Made by a program: the position numbers and the translations under genes
From: Phytomonas francai
Taxonomy: Eukaryota > Euglenozoa > Kinetoplastea > Trypanosomatida > Trypanosomatidae
Length of the DNA stretch: 64,000 nucleotides
Direction of reading: 5' to 3'
Assembly (NCBI GenBank): GCA_001766655.1
Contig: MJCC01000017.1
Span: forward strand, 62,001 to 126,000
The notes under the pieces: generated by a model
What the model was told of the DNA's origin: nothing
The model's database searches: none
Seen by the model: only the letters and a program-made list of their open reading frames with translations
Part shown: piece after piece, positions 34,975 through 45,247 of the stretch
Position numbering within the stretch: the stretch's first letter is position 1
Layout of the letters: each line of letters starts with the position of its first letter

Positions 34975-35946
34975 TAAAAGAAAGGTTCACCAATTAAGTG
35001 ATTGATCTTAACATTTCAGTATATATATATATATATATATATGTCTAATTTTCTGTCAAATAGGGTCTAATTATATAATAACAGAATAATAGGAATATAA
35101 ATCTTGATTTCTCATGCCTACAAATGCTTTATAATGATTAGCCTTTTCGGAGGCGGTGATAATGGAAAAAAAATGGGGGATGCGGGAAATGGAAAAGCCT
35201 GGTTATGTCTCAGCCCTATGGAAATTGAAAAATAAATAAATGGATCTCGCAGGGTACTTGTTCGATCAGCCGTAATGCTTATATATATATATATAATTCG
35301 ACTTTAGTATTCAGACGTGAATGAACCAACACCTACGAATTTTATCAAGTTTGGATAGGTTGTCCGCTAAAATGATGCTTGGTGGGTTACTTAAATGGGA
35401 TCCTTCCTGCTAATTGTCAATGTGCTTCACTCCTCCTTCTCCCCCTTTTTTATTGGAAGTTGGGCCCTCGGCCACTCTACTGAAATTAAAGAGAAATGTG
35501 CGACGCAAAAACATATGGAAGGAAAAGGTGAAACTTACACCTTCACATTAGGTTTACCAAAAAGACACATTCTCACACAGAGTATGAGGTTAACCTTAGT
35601 CCCGGTGCGCAACATTTCTATTTTAAGTGGTAGTATTATCTATAACCGCACCTTCGCGTTTTCATTAACTTACTAATTAGGTTACCTGATTAAATCCCTT
35701 TTGCAGGAAGGGGCTAAAACGTACAACTTGTAGGGTAAAACACGTCGTTCCACTACAACTTAAAGGGAACCACTCAACTTCTGTCCACCCACTCACCCAT
35801 AACCACACACGTACGGTACAATCTGGAAAGAATATGTAAATAGAGTAGGAATTATTTCGGATTATACGTACATGTTAATAAAACATTACAAATTCTGTTT
35901 TGCATCATCGTGATTCCTTTCATAGCATGCGCTCTTTAAACGATGT
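34975..35946. other. Convergent strand-switch region (putative Pol II termination zone)
   Basis: All supportable genes to the left are on +, all to the right on -, so two polycistronic units converge here. The 970 bases are AT-rich, with AT dinucleotide runs at 35019-35042 and 35281-35295. A 93-codon frame at 35395-35676 is ATG-less at its listed start and unconvincing. No tRNA gene with clear A and B boxes was seen. In Leishmania and relatives such regions terminate transcription and carry base J and H3 variants; that is family knowledge, not visible here. Confidence 0.8.
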
Positions 35947-37086
35947 TCACTTCCGAAAGCTCGCCCAGTCTTTATCAGCTAGGGGGGAGGAGTCTTTTGG
36001 GGTAGCCCTTTCGGGACCCCCGCCGCGTCCGCGGCCACGGCCGCGCCCCCCGCCCATCTCCGCAGGAGCATTCCCTTTTTTTCTCAACACGGCGTTGCCG
36101 TCCTCCTGCGGCTGCGGCACCTCGATAGGTTGCGCATCGCGCCAATTGCCCGACGGCATTGATGTGGTTGGGATGTTTCGCTTGCTGCCTTTTTCGGCAT
36201 GCGCGTTATTCCCACTGCGGAATTCCTCAAACTTGGGGTTGCTATGGTTGCGTTCCGGCATGCCCCGGAACTCTGGCTGCGCCGTTGCCCCTTCGTTTCG
36301 CCAGTTCGCAAGATCGAGAGGTGAGCCCGTGCTATCGGGGAACGTAAAGTTGGACCGAGGCGGCGACGCTGGCCGGGCGGTGCCCAGAATGTCGCGCGAG
36401 AACTCCCCCAGCGTCGTGAGATCCTGCCGAGAGCCAAAGTTGCTGCGGTCCGCGCCGAAAAGCGGCGAGTCCAGCTGCTGCTGCCCGCCAAAGGCGTCGC
36501 GTGAGAACTCGACGTCGGCCGCCCCGCTGGCCTGCATTGCACCCTCGCGGGCGAGCCCCAACTTGGCGCCGCCCCGATTGAGAAGCCGCTCAATCTGCCT
36601 GTCGGTCGCCAAGTCCACGTACATCCTCCTCGCGCGCTGGATGGTGCCGTCTAAGGAGAGGGCGACGCGGAGGGCCTGCTCGGAGCTAAACTCCACGAAG
36701 GCGAACGACTTGCCATCCTGCGAGATAAGGCGGTGCGTCAGGACGACATCCCTGTTGAACATGTTCAGGAAGCTCTCCTCGGTGGTGCCGTTGCGCAGGT
36801 TGCCGAAATGGGCAACGTACGGTGGGCGCAGCTCAGAGTCGTTCTGTTTTGTGTCCGGCTGCAGCATGTCCGCCGTGCGGAAGCTTTCTTCCTGGCCTAG
36901 GGCATTGTTCGCGGTGCGGCTGTATTGATATTTCTCCGGCTTCTGATCGCCGTTCCTTTCTTGATTCTGTATTTCGATCCTCGAATCGTACTCGACCTCA
37001 TCTAGGGTGTCATCCGGAATGTAGTTCTCGTTGAAATCAGTTAGTTTTACTGTTACCCCACGTGATTTTTTGGGTTTTGGTGCCAT
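35947..37086 (-). CDS. eIF4B-like RRM protein
   Basis: Protein of 379 residues; start is ATG 37086 (a TTG two codons upstream only extends the frame). A basic N-terminal element KKSRGVTVKLTDF resembles the conserved start of eIF4B. An RRM spans about residues 85-160: PPYVAHFGNLRN (RNP2-like) and KSFAFVEFSS (RNP1-like). The C-terminal half is disordered, with two EFSRD motifs, and ends in an RGRGRGRGGG box and a final DWASFRK. eIF4B helps eIF4A unwind mRNA leaders; whether this protein does so is inference, but an RNA-binding role is solid. It is the first gene of the - strand block, counted from the strand switch, and so would be the last transcribed. Confidence 0.72.
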   Translation of the reverse strand: MAPKPKKSRGVTVKLTDFNENYIPDDTLDEVEYDSRIEIQNQERNGDQKPEKYQYSRTANNALGQEESFRTADMLQPDTKQNDSELRPPYVAHFGNLRNGTTEESFLNMFNRDVVLTHRLISQDGKSFAFVEFSSEQALRVALSLDGTIQRARRMYVDLATDRQIERLLNRGGAKLGLAREGAMQASGAADVEFSRDAFGGQQQLDSPLFGADRSNFGSRQDLTTLGEFSRDILGTARPASPPRSNFTFPDSTGSPLDLANWRNEGATAQPEFRGMPERNHSNPKFEEFRSGNNAHAEKGSKRNIPTTSMPSGNWRDAQPIEVPQPQEDGNAVLRKKGNAPAEMGGGRGRGRGRGGGPERATPKDSSPLADKDWASFRK

Positions 37087-37795
37087 AGTCAACCAATAGT
37101 TTTTTGAACGCTAAGCAAAAGTAATAATCCTAGAATGGTATTTGTAAAATATTTTTAAAAAGATACTACCAGCGTGATTAAGCACTTGATTCTTCCTTTT
37201 TAGCAGGAGAGGGGAATCTATAGCAAAGAAAAAGGAATGAAGTAAGATTTGAGAGAGAAAATTCTGTCAGTAAATAGACGCTAGCACAGGAGGGGAGGGG
37301 GGGGGGGGGGGGGGTCAAGTGAAACAAGAAACAGGAGGAAAAGGAAATATCGTGTTGATTTCTATAATGGTACTCTCTTCATTTGCTGTTTAGAATCAGA
37401 ATGATAGATGTTTTCTGTGTGCCCTTTTAATCGCTACAGGGGTATGAAGGTCGGGAAAAGGTTAAATGCTTCTTTTTAAAAAGGAAACCGATAGAGTTAC
37501 AGCGGTTAGGCACCACCACCTCACTGATACAGTACTGTAACAATAGCATCACTCGATTTTGTATCTTATGATGGGAAAAAAGTATTGATTTCTACGCTTG
37601 CATACATCGAATGGGCTTGCTCACTTATTCATCGCCTCTATGCATGCCACTCTGCTCCAATCAACAAGGAGTCTCCCTGTGCAGAGGTCCACGGGCACGC
37701 ACTTATCGAAAGCGAAGCACCGCCAGGAAGAGAGAACGAAGTGGGAGGTGAGGGGGGAGTACTTTCATCGAAGCTTCCCCCTCCCCCGACGTCGC
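37087..37795. other. Spacer with 18-G tract
   Basis: No gene. Contains a purine-rich stretch (about 37203-37260), which reads as pyrimidine on the - strand and may be the acceptor tract of the RRM gene, and a run of 18 G at 37297-37314. Confidence 0.6.
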
Positions 37796-38833
37796 TCACC
37801 TAGATGTGCGCGCCCGGTATGGGCTTTGCATGGTTGCTGGGTGAATTTCCCTTACCCGCCCCCATGCCGCATTCAGCAACGATTCCACTTTATTGGCCTC
37901 GATCGCGGGCCGCCTCGCGGGATTGTCGTGGCTCCGCGGCGACCGCGCAGGCGTTCGCGGGGGGCCGCCCGGGCGTGATCGCCGCGAACGGTTTGATGTG
38001 CGTGCCGCGGCGGACGTGAAAGAGAAGCTCGCGGCGACGCCCCGCCTCGCCTGCGCGCATCTCCGCGAGGAGGCCGTCGAGGGCCGCCCGCGGGTTCGCC
38101 AGCCCCGCCCAAACCCGCAGCTCCGCCTCGAGGACGGCCGTCGGCGGGCCGCGGCCTCCACGTCCACTGCGTGCGACTTGGCCCTGGCCGAGGGGGTCGC
38201 CCACACGTTCTCCTTTTCTTCCTCCTCCTCCTCTTTTTTCCTGTTCAGGGCGAGCTCGCGCGGGAGCATCGGCGGGACGCTCGGCTCTGTGGTGGGGGTC
38301 CGCATTCCTGCTCGCCAGGGCCGCTCGCACTGGAGCTCTTGGCGGGTCTTCGCCGGGTTTGTCCGCGCGCGGGCGGGCCGTGGGTGGCCACTGCCCGGCA
38401 TTGGGGCCAGCGGCCTTCGTCGAGGCCACGGCGCCGCCGCGTCCTTTTTCTTTTCGGTTTCGTTGATTCTATTTTCGTCCACGTCGAGGCGCGGGGCCTT
38501 TGAGGGGGCGGGGGCCGTCCTCGGCCCGACGGGCGTCGCGACGAGGCTGGGCTCTCGATCGTGAAGGAGATCTCGGACAGCGCCGAGGACGTAGTGAGGG
38601 GCGCCGTCTGATAGCGGATGCTGTCCGCAAACGAAGCGGACGCGAGGATGCTCTTTTCGACGAAGAGGATGGACTCGGGCGGGCTTGGGGGGGGGGCAGG
38701 GCGCGGAGCTGCTCGGACGAGGACGACGCGGCGGCGAGCGCGGGGGCCTGAAGTTGGAATGCGAGTGGGCGGACAGCTCACGTGTCCTGGGCACCAGCGG
38801 TGGTGCCTTTACCACAAAAACCATGGAGCTCAT
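37796..38833 (-). pseudogene. GC-rich gene with shifted reading frames (pseudogene or sequencing error)
   Basis: I do not recognise the product. A frame runs unbroken from ATG 38833 to 37796 (345 codons), but protein-like sequence jumps between frames: the start and the KKKEEEEEEKENVWATP and EANKVESLLNAAWG stretches are in that frame; SILFVEKSILASASFADSIR (about 38670-38610) is in a second; TAVLEAELRVWAGLANPRAA (about 38130-38070) is in a third. The first jump is close to a run of ten G around 38688-38697. This suggests several small indels, either real decay or homopolymer errors in GC-rich sequence. A Glu-run coiled region is the only clear feature. The transition points are approximate. 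Confidence 0.4.
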
Positions 38834-40446
38834 CGTTATGCAATAATGCTACATGTGTTTTGATGTCTTTTGAGCTTACTGCTCGAGGGAACTATGCAAT
38901 CAAAGCATCGCTATTTGATAGAGAGGGGGAGAGAATAAAAGAAAATTGAATTTATCCCACAGTCACACTTTATTTGATGGAGACTCAGGATATGGGCAGG
39001 GCGAGATCCCCTCTTTTTTTGGAATAGACTTTCTCCCTTTTATATGTTTCCAACATGCTTGGCACTATACGGAGTGAATGTGTAACCCATGCGCATTGTC
39101 CAGAAAGTCAGGTCTAAGAGAGTTCTCAGCAATATAAACAGCGAACAGTGCACATATTATGACCTCTTGCATTCTCCCCTCTACGTGTACATAGGCCCCC
39201 GAGGCCAGACTAAAATGAGGGAAAACCGAGTATATAGTTATTATCGATTTTACGAGTTTCTGTATTTACTCTACCTCATTGTTAGTCTATATCTCGTTTT
39301 CCCGAAGGAGATGAGCTCAATGAGAGTAAGATTAAGAAATAGCTTTACAAAAGAATTCAATGAAATCATAATACAAGAGAGCGTAACTACGCATAAACCG
39401 ACACACACAAACGGGTAGGGGGAGGGGGGATAAAATACCTATTCTTAGTAGCAGTAATCATCATGCTAACAAATAGTGATGCTACTATGCCCAAGTAATA
39501 AGGAGAGAATCGTCCACTCGATGGACCCATGTGTTTTTGTAGTGTGTACCGATTTCAGAACTCCTCCACACCTCTTTCTTTATCTAAGTTATAATGCAAC
39601 AGTACGTTACACTTACAGAATACTGTGCGGGTCAACCTATTTTTACCCTTCCATATTTTCTAATTTTATCCTCAACTCATTTTTGCTTTCTGATTCTCTT
39701 CTTATTGGAAAGAAAAGGTGCTAGCACAACCGGTTGATGAAAAGAAAGTACATGTTCCAAGTTAAGCCAAATCAGCCCTAGACACCTTTGCTCCCCACCG
39801 TAAGGGAAAAACACGCACGCGTATCGTGTTGCGATAGCCAACGCTGTCGAACCCTTATGGCTAAGCTTAGGTAATATTCCTCACAGGCCATCCTCCCGTG
39901 TGTCCCTCGTGTGTGTGTGTGCGTGGGGGGGGGGGGGGGGGGGGGGGGCAGACGCCCCTTTCGGCAATTGTAGCATAAAATAAGCAACCCCATACGAACT
40001 CAATTCTTAGCGAGCACGCCCCTGTGCACAAAATGAGCTAAAGGCATTGCAACTAAAAGTCCTGTGAGGGTGTGTATGTGTGTAGGGGGGCTCTCCAGTG
40101 GGTTGCTCATTCTCTTTTCTTGATAGCAAACACCTCCTCTCTTTTAAGGGCAGAGAGAAACCAAGAAACTCTAGAATAGCTTTGATACAGTAATAATGAC
40201 AGGTATTAAAAAGAACTATCTCTTTTTGTGGGTATGGGGAGTCGTTTTCAACAAATTCTTCCGGCCTGACATGCGAAAGGGTGCATGTCTGTGTGTAGGG
40301 CAGGCTAAACAGTGTTGAGCAAGACCGGATGCCAGACGCAGCGCGCTCCTACGCTTTTTGCAGCACAGCGCGACCGAGGCCGTTTTCCTTGCGAGGGTGC
40401 GCCTCCTCCCCTCCCCCCCCTTTTTTTTCTCTTAAGGGGATCTTCT
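38834..40446. other. Long spacer, about 1.6 kb, with GT/poly-G tract
   Basis: No gene supported on either strand. The 109-codon + strand frame at 39089-39418 opposes the local direction of transcription and has no recognisable content. A (GT)n plus 24-G tract lies at about 39910-39948. Confidence 0.6.
39910..39948. repeat. (GT)n followed by 24 G
   Basis: Alternating GT then an uninterrupted run of 24 G (39925-39948), the longest homopolymer in the window. On the - strand, which is the transcribed sense here, it is poly-C. Confidence 0.95.
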
Positions 40447-42110
40447 CTAAATGAAAGGATTCGGCGCCTCGGAGGGGATAGGCTCCTCGTCGTCGATCGG
40501 GGCGTCGTCGGTGGGGCCGGTGAGGATGGGCTGGGCTTCCCCCGCCGGGCTGCGCAGGGAGGTGGGGCGCAGGGCGCCCGCGCCGCTCGCCTCGATCTCG
40601 CCGTCCTCGTCCTCGATCTCGCCGTCCTCGTCCTCGATCTCGACGTGCGGGTGCTCGGCGATGGCGGCCTCGTACCAGGGCGCGAGGGCGCGGTGCGGCG
40701 AGTGCGAGCGCCGCGAGACGGACGGCGTCCCGCGGGCGGCCCCCGCCCCCCGCCCGNNNNNNNNNNNNNNNNNNNNNNNNNNNNNNNNNNNNNNNNNNNN
40801 NNNNNNNNNNNNNNNNNNNNNNNNNNNNNNNNNNNNNNNNNNNNNNNNNNNNNNNNNNNNNNNNNNNNNNNNNNNNNNNNNNNNNNNNNNNNNNNNNNNN
40901 NNNNNNNNNNNNNNNNNNNNNNNNNNNNNNNNNNNNNNNNNNNNNNNNNNNNNNNNNNNNNNNNNNNNNNNNNNNNNNNNNNNNNNNNNNNNNNNNNNNN
41001 NNNNNNNNNNNNNNNNNNNNNNNNNNNNNNNACCCGCTTCGACGCGGTCTGGCCGGCCTCCGGCGTCGGGGCGGCCGTGGAGGCGATGTTCGAGATCCTC
41101 GGCGAGGGCGCGGCGGCGGGGCCAACGCGGGACGGCCTCGCCGCCGCCGGCGGCTCCTCGCGCGGGAGCACCTGCGAGTGGTAGCGGAGGGAGATGCGGC
41201 TGCTCGAGCGCCGCGGCCCCGCCGCGAGGGCGGGCGCGGTCTGCCGGTAGACGACCTCGACGAGGGCGCCGCTCGCCCCGCCCTGGCGCGCGTCGTCGTC
41301 GTCGGCGAGGGGGCTGCCGCCGTGGTAGACGGCGAGGGCCGCGGCGGGAAGCCCCAGGTGGGCTGCGATGTGCTGTTTGAGAAAACCCACCTTCACGAGG
41401 CTCTGCGGGCGCCCCACGTCGAAGGCGATGTACCGCGGCTCCGCCCCACGAAGGGTGTCGACAAAGCGAATCTGCAGCCGCTCGCTCTCCCTCCCTTCCG
41501 TTTCCCTCGGGGTTGGTTTTGCCTTTGGCTTCGATTTCGCCCTCCGGGTTTTTTTCCCCGGGGGGGGAGGGGGGTTGACCGCGGGCGGCGACGGCGTGGC
41601 CTCCGCGCGCCCCCGGGAAGCCTTCCCCGCGCTCCCGCGCGCCGGCGAGGGCGATTTGCACGGCGTCTCCACGCCGCCGTCCTCCCGCGACATTCCCCTC
41701 CCCCTTTCGTGTTCGTTTTCCGCCGCTGCCTTCTCGTCTTTTTTGGTTCCCCCCTCGCGGCGGATGAGGAGGCCGGGGCTCGCCGGGGTCGGCGCGCCCG
41801 CCCGCGCCTCCGGCATCCTCACCGAGTCCGTGGAGCCCTCGCGGATAAACGAAACCGCCCGCGTTGACGTCGGGCGGGAAGGATACGGCTGAGGAGGCCG
41901 CGGAGGGCCCCACTCCGCCTCCTCCTCCTTGTTGAGTACGAAAGGGATTTTCGCATCCGCGGCCTTCTCCTCCGCGGGGGCCGGGAGGTCGACTAGGCTG
42001 TCGTCGAGGACCTCGCGAGAGGGGAAAGGGGAGCTCTGGGATCGGGTTTCCAACCCGACGCCATCGTGGGGGTTCTCTTGATGAGAGTGGTGGGAGCGAG
42101 GGGTGGACAT
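40447..42110 (-). CDS. Protein with ubiquitin-like domain (interrupted by 275-N gap)
   Basis: Starts at ATG 42110. The first 200 residues are disordered and rich in Pro, Lys and Arg. Residues about 207-288 read like a ubiquitin-like beta-grasp: LQIRFVDTLRG, SLVKVGFLKQHIAAHLGL, LAVYHGGSPLADDD, ALVEVVYR. The gap 40757-41031 follows. After it the frame continuing at the stated gap length gives Arg/Ser nonsense ending at 40305, whereas another frame gives a natural acidic tail (WYEAAIAEHPHVEIEDEDGE, then NPFI and stop at 40447). I take the latter as real, so the gap length is wrong by one or two bases modulo three. A GEIEDED repeat in the tail comes from a 21-base tandem repeat near 40590-40640. 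Function unknown. Confidence 0.55.
40757..41031. other. Assembly gap of 275 N
   Basis: Unknown bases inside the ubiquitin-like gene. 275 is not a multiple of three and the credible frames on the two sides do not match at this length. Confidence 0.99.
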
Positions 42111-42782
42111 GGTCTCTCTTTTTTATGTTCTCACCCCTCTTTCAACTGATCTTATTTGATATTTGAGTGTATACTTTTAAAGTGGGGTGAGTCCCAGTTA
42201 ACAATGGGGAGAGCAAAATGGAAGGGCACATTCTCATAGCATTTTTTAGGTGCTAACAACCGTGTGAATAGCAAGACCATACTCAAGCAGTCTCAGCGAT
42301 TACAGACTCGAACAAATGGGTTGTCTAAAGATTATAAGAAATAAAACCCTTTAAAAAGCATTCAAATTTCGTACACATCTTGATATGTCACCCCGTATGC
42401 AATAATAGTAATAAAAACAATGTTAATAATGATGATCGATAAGTAGATATTCTAGAGCAATCAGGAATCAAAAACAGCATGTGCGAAAAATATTCTTAAT
42501 GGTATAGGTACGCTTCGCTTTGAATCGCTTCTTAAGAAAGATGCTAAAGAAATTTAATTTTCCATTTAGACAGATGGTATTGTAGTAAACGGAGACTCGC
42601 ATACCGATGCACCTTTAAGGATTCTTAGTTTCCATTTAGAAAACCGAATATGAAAAATATTGGTCAAAACTGCAACGTAGGCTCACTTGATAGCCAGAAG
42701 TTCACCATCGCAAAACTTCCCTCTCCATATATGTTCGAAACCACACATGCATATATATATATATATGGGAATAAATGGCAGC
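42111..42782. other. AT-rich spacer
   Basis: No gene; AT dinucleotide run at 42750-42766 close to the 3' end of the frataxin gene. Confidence 0.6.
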
Positions 42783-43406
42783 TTAAAGAACCAGCTTTAC
42801 ACCAAGCACCCCCCACAGCTCCTTTGACACCATTTCCTCGAGATCATGCCCATCACGCTCGCAAACCCACCTCACCCTTTTTGCATGATCTTTCATTTTC
42901 TCATCGGTGGATGAATTCCCTTCCTCAACTTTTACCATGTTGTAGTGATGTGGGCCGGAAATTGGGGAGGATAACCACATTTGTAGATTAGGAGCTTGCT
43001 TGTTAAATAAAAAGGTGCCTTGCGAGGTTTCGATCGTGAGTACACCATCGCTTAGGTTGATATCTTTGATTTCATCACTCTCAAGCTCATCGAGCACAAT
43101 CTCAAGATTCTCCAGAAAGGCATCCGCAGCCTTATTATAGTTCACATCTGTGAATCCATTCATGCCCTTTAGGGAATAAGTTTTTTTAAGGTTTGATTCA
43201 CCGCCTGGTAGCACCTCACTAGGGCCTTTGGAAGGTGAAGAGATCCAGCATCGTTTAGAGCCACAACTGACAGGAGAAGAAAATGACAATTTGGAGGGGA
43301 AACCGCACGATGAAGGTGCCGAAGCTGCACGGAAGGCAATCCATTTGGAGGAGGAAAAGGTTCCCCATGGGCATAACGGCGCCCGAAGTCCGGCAACGCA
43401 CTTCAT
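42783..43406 (-). CDS. Frataxin, mitochondrial
   Basis: Protein of 207 residues; mitochondrial iron-binding activator of Fe-S cluster assembly. The first 80 or so residues are Ser/Cys/Lys-rich with no acidic residues at the start, a plausible targeting region. The frataxin fold follows: acidic helix ADAFLENLEIVLDELESDEI, then DINLSDGVLTIET, FLFNKQAPNLQMWLSSP, SGPHHYN, and the last strand and helix RVRWVCERDG, DLEEMVSKELWGVL. Unusual: about 20 polar residues (VEEGNSSTDEKMKDHAKR) sit between the conserved SGPHHYN strand and the RVRW strand, where family members have only a few. It starts at an ATG at 43406. Confidence 0.9.
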   Translation of the reverse strand: MKCVAGLRAPLCPWGTFSSSKWIAFRAASAPSSCGFPSKLSFSSPVSCGSKRCWISSPSKGPSEVLPGGESNLKKTYSLKGMNGFTDVNYNKAADAFLENLEIVLDELESDEIKDINLSDGVLTIETSQGTFLFNKQAPNLQMWLSSPISGPHHYNMVKVEEGNSSTDEKMKDHAKRVRWVCERDGHDLEEMVSKELWGVLGVKLVL

Positions 43407-44040
43407 ATTTTCACCACAGCGAAAGGGAAAAGGGGAAAATGTGAATTCAAAATTTTATACCTGTGTATCTGTATTCTGTCTCATGTTTTATTGAATATAA
43501 GCAAAAAAGAGAGATGGGCGCATGAGGGTGAGGGGGTATTAGCGAAGCCAAATGAAGGGGAAAGTTGTGAGAGGGGAAAAACGATTTAAAGAGAAAGGAT
43601 ACATTAGACTCACGGGGCTATTAAAAACACCGGGCAGGCATTATAGCTACCCCTAAACGACAAGCAGAGAAAGTTCTCATTTTTAAGGGAATCAAGTAAA
43701 TATAGTAGTACAGAAGCGATGTTTTTAAAACAGACTTCAACATTCTTTCCCTTTAGAGATTGCTGGTGGAGAGTGTGCGCACTCACAGAGGGAGAGAGGG
43801 ATATCACGCGGTGAAAGCTAACTGAAACCCTTCAGTGGATCCTCAGGCTGTTTTTCTAACGCAGGAACGTTCGGATACAGCAATGCAATGGGTGAAAGCA
43901 TATTGCCTATGCACTTTTTTTTAAAAAAATGCTCTAATGACAAATCAAAAACAAAAAGTTCATGTGAATTTTTAAAGAGGAGATTCTTTATTTGTGTCGA
44001 GGTAGCATCCTCATAATAAGTTCCTCCCTCAGAAAGCGGG
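43407..44040. other. Spacer
   Basis: AT-rich, 634 bases, no gene. The 65-codon frame at 43610-43807 has no recognised content. Confidence 0.6.
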
Positions 44041-45126
44041 CTATACGTGGAGCCCTTTCCTCAAAAGCCGAATTTCTTCTCGCAGCGTGAGCTCCTTTTC
44101 CGCAAAGGCTTCTTTTAAATTCCTTAAGCGTCGCCCCGCCTCCTCGTGGGCTTCGCGCAGGGCGTTTTGAAGACACCCGATTTGATCCGCGGCCTTGGCG
44201 AGCTGCTGGCAAACGCGGCGATGCTCCACAACGGCGACAGTGCCTTTTCTCGAATGCCCGTCCACCGACGAGGTCGGGGCTTGGACGGGGTACGGGCAAA
44301 TCCTATCAAACCACTCCACCACACGATTTTTCGCTCTCGGAAAAAGGGGATCCCGCGCGCGCGAAGTCGAGGTCGAGCTCCCCGCCGTGAACTCTTCTCG
44401 GAGCTCCCGCAGGGCGGTCCGCAAGGAGGTGTTTTCCGCGGACAGTCTTTTATTCTCAAGCTCTAGTCGGAGGAGGGCTGGCCCGACGTCGTCCACCGAA
44501 GGCGACGAGGGGGGCGTAGTAGGAAGAGGAGGGAATGGAGAAGGAGACAACGGATTCTGAATTAACGAGGAAACGGTTTGCTGAGCTGTTTGAAAAGAAA
44601 TGGGAGAGCGAGAAAGCGATGCAAATCGACGCGAGGCCTTTGACGAGCTTCCGGGGGAGCCACCACCGTGATTCTCATTGCTATTATTAACATGCTGATG
44701 GTGATCATTTACCCCATCTCGCCGCCACGATCGCGAGGGATCTGTCGTGGGAGCGCGGGAGCCTGACAAAGGTACGGCGACGATCGGGCAAAATGCCGCT
44801 GCTGCTGCTTCCCCAACGCCGCTGCCTTTTGTTTGCCTTCCTTCTTTACTCATACTTCTACTTTGACTATCTCCCTGCCGGTGAGGGTACTCACTGCGAG
44901 GACTACTACTGCTGAGACTGACGGAGGGGTCAGACTCTGACTCCCATGGCTGAGTCGCCAGCTGCGGATCCAGTGATGGGCCAGCAGCGGAAGAATAATT
45001 AAAAGACGGGGACTGAGGAGGCCGCACGAGAGCTTTTTTGGATTCCGCGCGTAGACTCCGCGGGGGTTCGTTGAGGTAGAAGCGATCACGCGCTTTGTCG
45101 ACAGAAAATCTGGTGGAATGAGGCAT
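44041..45126 (-). CDS. Hypothetical protein with C-terminal coiled coils
   Basis: Protein of 361 residues, ATG 45126, not recognised. The N-terminal 210 residues are disordered and rich in Ser, Pro and Asn. A leucine-heptad segment LLRLELENKRLSAENTSLRT (about 217-245) is followed by a short folded stretch KNRVVEWFDRICPYPVQ, then a second helical coiled segment to the end (VCQQLAKAADQIGCLQNALR, FAEKELTLREEIRLLRKGL). A structural, possibly cytoskeletal role is a guess. The frame is unbroken and codon use is less GC-skewed than in the neighbouring broken genes. Confidence 0.7.
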   Translation of the reverse strand: MPHSTRFSVDKARDRFYLNEPPRSLRAESKKALVRPPQSPSFNYSSAAGPSLDPQLATQPWESESDPSVSLSSSSPRSEYPHRQGDSQSRSMSKEGRQTKGSGVGEAAAAAFCPIVAVPLSGSRAPTTDPSRSWRRDGVNDHHQHVNNSNENHGGGSPGSSSKASRRFASLSRSPISFQTAQQTVSSLIQNPLSPSPFPPLPTTPPSSPSVDDVGPALLRLELENKRLSAENTSLRTALRELREEFTAGSSTSTSRARDPLFPRAKNRVVEWFDRICPYPVQAPTSSVDGHSRKGTVAVVEHRRVCQQLAKAADQIGCLQNALREAHEEAGRRLRNLKEAFAEKELTLREEIRLLRKGLHV

Positions 45127-45215
45127 CAGAAGGGACTTGGGCCTTGAAGGATGGACGGGTGCGCGAACAAGGAGAAGTCAACGTACTGTGGAATGATAGG
45201 GCGAGTTTTGACACA

Positions 45216-45247
<32 letters not shown>

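Noticed and set aside
35019..35042. AT dinucleotide runs as replication origins
   Set aside because: Similar runs occur in many spacers (31343, 42750, 45219, 45750, 53830), so position gives no support.
34975..35946. tRNA or snoRNA genes in the strand-switch region
   Set aside because: I looked for A/B boxes and a terminal T-run and saw no convincing set, but I could not run a covariance search.
35900..36928. 342-codon + strand frame in the RRM gene
   Set aside because: Antisense shadow; the - strand frame has a clear RRM and RGG box.
39089..39418. 109-codon + strand frame in a long spacer
   Set aside because: Opposes the local transcription direction, starts near AT-rich sequence and matches no family I know.
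40305..40446. C-terminus of the ubiquitin-like gene at 40305
   Set aside because: This frame is reached only if the 275-N gap length is taken literally; its sequence is Arg/Ser-rich and unnatural compared with the frame ending at 40447.
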